Positions 7,343 through 9,900 of a stretch of DNA of 9,900 nucleotides are shown piece by piece. The notes under the pieces were generated by a model that was given only the letters and a program-made list of their open reading frames with translations, made no database searches and was not told where the DNA came from. Numbering within the stretch: position 1 is the first letter of the stretch; each line of letters opens with the position of its first letter. Origin of the DNA: Bacteroidota bacterium (GTDB taxonomy: Bacteria; Bacteroidota; Ignavibacteria; Ignavibacteriales; Ignavibacteriaceae); contig JAJYIL010000078.1 of the NCBI GenBank assembly GCA_021790055.1, positions 1 through 9,900 of the forward strand, read 5' to 3'. A program made the position numbers and the translations under genes.

Positions 7343-7393
7343 TATTGCCGGTCATTCATTCAAGCACTTAAATTAATGTTTAGCTTCATCGAT

Positions 7394-9172
7394 TCACTTA
7401 ATAGTTAGAGAATGCTTGAAAGGAACGAAGCCGGTCATGTAAACATGCATTCCTTTGCCTTTTATGGTACCGAAGTGTGAAGAGTAAACTTCTCCGTCAA
7501 TAACGCCAATGCGATCAAACTCCGCTATCCCCGGTCCTATCTCAATTATATCATTGCCGAAGAGGTATTTCATGTTTCCGCTTTTTAAGAGATAATCATC
7601 TTTACCATTAGCAGGAGAAACTCCTTTCAATGTTCCGCCGTATCTAAAACAGAACTCCAAAGTTACTTCAACGTTTTTAGGTCCTGCTACCTCGATGTCC
7701 ATTTTAAAAGCGCCGTTATTCTCTTCGACTACAATCTTTGTCTCCTGCGACAATGTAGTTCTTGGGCGCGATTCATAATCCATCTTACCCCAGAATCTTC
7801 TATCCACCGATTCGGAAAGCTTATAGTCTCCATCTTTATTTATTTTATCGGGGGGCATTGGCTGATAATAGTACGCTTCCTTTTCTTCAGATAAGGTATA
7901 TTTATTCCCGTCCTTTTTTACACCATCGCTTCTGAAATAACCCATATTAAAAAAGTTAGTCGATAATCTTGCATATTCAAGAATTGCCTCACCCTTTCTA
8001 TAAGTAAAAAAAGTCGGGATGCAGGAGCGTCCGGAGGAAATGATTAAAGGCTTATCGTTTCCTCCGAATATGGAAGACGTGATGTTCTCTCTTCTAATTC
8101 TTGCTAAGCCAGACATAGAATACAGCTTTGCATAATCGGTAGGAAGTTTAGTGCCTTCTGGAAGCTTGTTCCCAAGCATTGGATTATTCATAACAAAAAT
8201 CAATGACTGCGATAAAACATTATGATCAAAGCCATGAAAAGTTTCAATCTCACGCGCTACCGATGCTAAGAATTGATCGTTATCCAGGATAGCAAGGAAC
8301 CTGTAATACATATAGTACCCGGTAATAGATATTTGAGCATATTGATCTTGCCTTCTTGAATCCAACGTAACAAGCTCTCCATTTGTTTCCATATAGTAGT
8401 AAGTGGATACAAGGTTCCTCTTTACAATATCAAAATACGAAGGACGGTTTAATAAGCGCCCCATGTTGAGAAGTGAAAAATCAACAACCTGTGAATAGAT
8501 CCTGCTTCTTTCGGAGTATTGTCCGTCTTCATCAATATAAAATCCTTCAGCCAGCCATTCCTCTGCTCTTTTCAGAAATCTTTCCTCATTAAAAATTGAA
8601 TACAAGTCTACTAATCCAGAAGAGACTTCCCATCTATGGTTTGGTGTATGTACGCCGCCGTTTACCAATGCATCGCCAACGTTCAGCATAAATTTCTTCA
8701 GCTTTGCCATGAGGTCTTTCAGTTCATCAAACTGATGCTGATTAAGAACGTTCCATGAAGGACACAGGTGGCGTAATAAAAAACCGGTATCCGGCGGAGA
8801 TTGACGATTACCTCCCGCATCGATAGTCCCGTTAGAATATTGTATGCTGAGATAATGTGTTATTATCTTGTCCATCTTATTTAGGACAGAACTTGATCTG
8901 TAATGTTTTGAACCGGGTTGACAGTATGAAGCAACAAGTATCGAAAAGTCAACGCTTATTCTTCCAAATATTCCCCACTGTTCATTCTCATCGTCTAGTC
9001 CTAATATTTTTGCGGCGGCAAGATCATTATATTTTAATAAACGGTTTATAAATTCTTTATCATCACCGTCATCTTCCTGTTCTTTTATAGGAAATATTTC
9101 TACCGGTACAACAGAGGCAGCTATTCCCAGAACACTCGTTTTAAGAAATTCGCCTCGACTAATTTTCTGCAA
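7394..9172 (-). CDS. Exported polysaccharide-lyase-like protein (alpha/alpha toroid plus beta-sandwich)
   Basis: The 592-residue protein starts MQKISRGEFLKTSVLGIAAS, a Tat-like signal with Arg-Gly in place of the usual twin Arg. The only plausible start is TTG at 9172: the frame is closed by TAG about 24 bases upstream and the next Met is residue 100. Residues ~40-350 are helix-rich. They contain GNRQSPPDTGF (121-131), NGGVHTPNHRW (171-181) and DEDGQYSERSRIYSQVVDFS (214-233). The last two resemble in layout the Asn-His and DGSYxEGSxYY-type segments of toroid-fold lyases (heparinase/alginate lyase type). The C-terminal ~200 residues look beta-rich, as in the sandwich domain of those enzymes. 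I do not recognise a named family; lyase activity is inferred from layout and from the adjacent unsaturated uronyl hydrolase gene. Candidate catalytic residues are H175, N178, H179, R180 and Y219/Y226. An isomerase or epimerase on the same scaffold is possible. Confidence 0.6.
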   Translation of the reverse strand: MQKISRGEFLKTSVLGIAASVVPVEIFPIKEQEDDGDDKEFINRLLKYNDLAAAKILGLDDENEQWGIFGRISVDFSILVASYCQPGSKHYRSSSVLNKMDKIITHYLSIQYSNGTIDAGGNRQSPPDTGFLLRHLCPSWNVLNQHQFDELKDLMAKLKKFMLNVGDALVNGGVHTPNHRWEVSSGLVDLYSIFNEERFLKRAEEWLAEGFYIDEDGQYSERSRIYSQVVDFSLLNMGRLLNRPSYFDIVKRNLVSTYYYMETNGELVTLDSRRQDQYAQISITGYYMYYRFLAILDNDQFLASVAREIETFHGFDHNVLSQSLIFVMNNPMLGNKLPEGTKLPTDYAKLYSMSGLARIRRENITSSIFGGNDKPLIISSGRSCIPTFFTYRKGEAILEYARLSTNFFNMGYFRSDGVKKDGNKYTLSEEKEAYYYQPMPPDKINKDGDYKLSESVDRRFWGKMDYESRPRTTLSQETKIVVEENNGAFKMDIEVAGPKNVEVTLEFCFRYGGTLKGVSPANGKDDYLLKSGNMKYLFGNDIIEIGPGIAEFDRIGVIDGEVYSSHFGTIKGKGMHVYMTGFVPFKHSLTIK

Positions 9173-9248
9173 TTCTTTTACTACCTGTATTTTCTATTTG
9201 TCTTTAAATCTTATACAAAAAGATTTTAGCAAAGCACCGTTACTTTTT

Positions 9249-9273
9249 GCTCTATACGCTAGGCATATACAGC
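9249..9273. repeat. Strong hairpin between symporter and lyase genes
   Basis: Arms of 11 bases (9249-9259 and 9263-9273) pair with one mismatch and one G-T wobble around a 3-base loop. On the plus strand the hairpin is followed by TTTTGTTT, the layout of an intrinsic terminator pointing right, yet all neighbouring genes run left. On the minus strand an A-rich stretch follows instead. In the transcript of the cluster it would form a stem between the two genes, and might stabilise or partly separate the messages. Confidence 0.5.
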
Positions 9274-9307
9274 TTTTGTTTGACCTCAATGTTTCCGGTT
9301 AATAGTA

Positions 9308-9900
9308 TCAATATACACTAACCGCCATGTACAAAGTTCCAAGTACAATAAACACGACTACTATGGAGAACAAGAATCCGAGTGTATCCTGCTTGTTCCA
9401 TTTATATATTTCTAGATTGGTCTTCGGAAACAATAACATCTCTTTAGTCTTTTCAGGATTTGTAAAAGATTCTTTTAAATCGGCAGCATCGACTTCCGCA
9501 CCTAAACCTCTTACTCGTGTCCGCATTTTGATGAAGAACCGATCTGTTACTTCGTCGTTATTCTTTTTAGTCAATAATGAAACTATAATTAGAATTATGA
9601 ACGGGAACACTAGTCTTATCATTATCCTGGTGGTTTCATTCAAAGCGTAAGCTTCATTCTGAAGCTTGAATCCGGCTGCGTGCAATATTACAAGCTCGGG
9701 ATAAAAATAACCTCGTGCTTCCAATATTCCTGCTTTATTTAGCTCAGGCTGCTTAGACCAGAAGATTGCTTTGGAAGGCAGCGCATACTTTTTAGTGAAC
9801 TTCTCGCCGGCAGCTAATTTTTCCGGACATTCGCCGATTGCTTTATGCTCGGCGTTTAATTCATTCCATTTGGCAATCTCTTTGTCTCTCTGCTGAACAT
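9308..9900 (-). CDS. Sodium:solute symporter (SSS family), C-terminal part
   Basis: The frame ends at TGA (9308) and is open back to the right edge (first complete codon at 9898), giving 196 residues with the true start outside. A TTG at 9724 lies inside this open frame and is not the start. The visible piece begins with a charged loop (VQQRDKEIAKWNELNAEH), followed by PEKLAAGEKFTKKYALPSKA and FWSKQPEL. A transmembrane helix (IMIRLVFPFIILIIVSLLT) comes next, then a cytoplasmic-type loop with DRFFIKMRTRVRGLG, then a final helix (LGFLFSIVVVFIVLGTLYMA). This C-terminal layout is typical of long Na+/sugar-type symporters of Bacteroidota polysaccharide loci; the family call is from memory of that pattern. 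It would import the mono- or oligosaccharides released by the downstream enzymes. The gap to the lyase-like gene is 135 bases and holds a hairpin. Confidence 0.7.
   Translation of the reverse strand, partial: VQQRDKEIAKWNELNAEHKAIGECPEKLAAGEKFTKKYALPSKAIFWSKQPELNKAGILEARGYFYPELVILHAAGFKLQNEAYALNETTRIMIRLVFPFIILIIVSLLTKKNNDEVTDRFFIKMRTRVRGLGAEVDAADLKESFTNPEKTKEMLLFPKTNLEIYKWNKQDTLGFLFSIVVVFIVLGTLYMAVSVY

Noticed and set aside
7351..7361. 11-base GAATGAATGAC shared (inverted) with 4468-4478
   Set aside because: Short, low complexity and in two unrelated gene gaps; compatible with chance in AT-rich DNA.
9308..9724. Short 138-residue membrane protein starting at TTG 9724
   Set aside because: The same frame continues without a stop to the right edge with sensible protein sequence, so it is the tail of a larger symporter.

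Overview
The window is AT-rich bacterial DNA. Secretion signals ending in Ala-Gln, a lipoprotein with a short lipobox, GAGG/AAGGA-type ribosome binding sites and the protein families present suggest a Bacteroidota/Ignavibacteria-type polysaccharide degrader. This lineage call rests on protein style only; there is no rRNA or other marker gene.

Layout. Positions 1-378 (minus) hold the N-terminal part of a secreted beta-sandwich protein that runs off the left edge. Its upstream region (379-619) carries a good minus-strand promoter and two identical LacI-family-type operators. From 620 to 1106 (plus) lies the wreck of a large secreted, probably carbohydrate-active protein, with a frameshift, an in-frame stop, an apparent internal deletion and truncation. 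Positions 1107-1507 hold no convincing gene. From 1508 to the right edge everything is on the minus strand and reads as one cluster. In transcription order: the C-terminus of a sodium:solute symporter (9900-9308), a Tat-like exported polysaccharide-lyase-like protein (9172-7394), a GH105/GH88-type unsaturated uronyl hydrolase (7342-6065), a secreted GH27 alpha-galactosidase interrupted by a single amber codon (5933-4512), and a large lipoprotein joining a YncE/YVTN beta-propeller to an alkaline-phosphatase-superfamily phosphoesterase (4504-1508).

How the genes may work together (inference). A lyase outside the cytoplasm would cut an acidic polysaccharide and leave unsaturated uronic ends. The alpha-galactosidase would strip galactose side groups, the symporter would import the products, and the GH105-type enzyme, which has no visible signal peptide, would remove the unsaturated uronyl residue inside the cell. 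This fits a pectin/rhamnogalacturonan-like or other galactose-bearing uronic acid polymer. No SusC/SusD pair is present in the window. The phosphoesterase lipoprotein is an unusual last member; it could remove phosphate or sulfate ester groups, or be unrelated.

Main oddities: the lone TAG codon in the alpha-galactosidase; an ACTCCATT-type repeat block that supplies the start of the lipoprotein reading frame; the paired operators next to a decayed gene; TTG as the only plausible start for the lyase-like gene; and a strong hairpin between symporter and lyase genes. Several signs of erosion (pseudogene, amber codon, missing standard starts) suggest a locus in partial decay, or alternatively sequence errors in a draft assembly.
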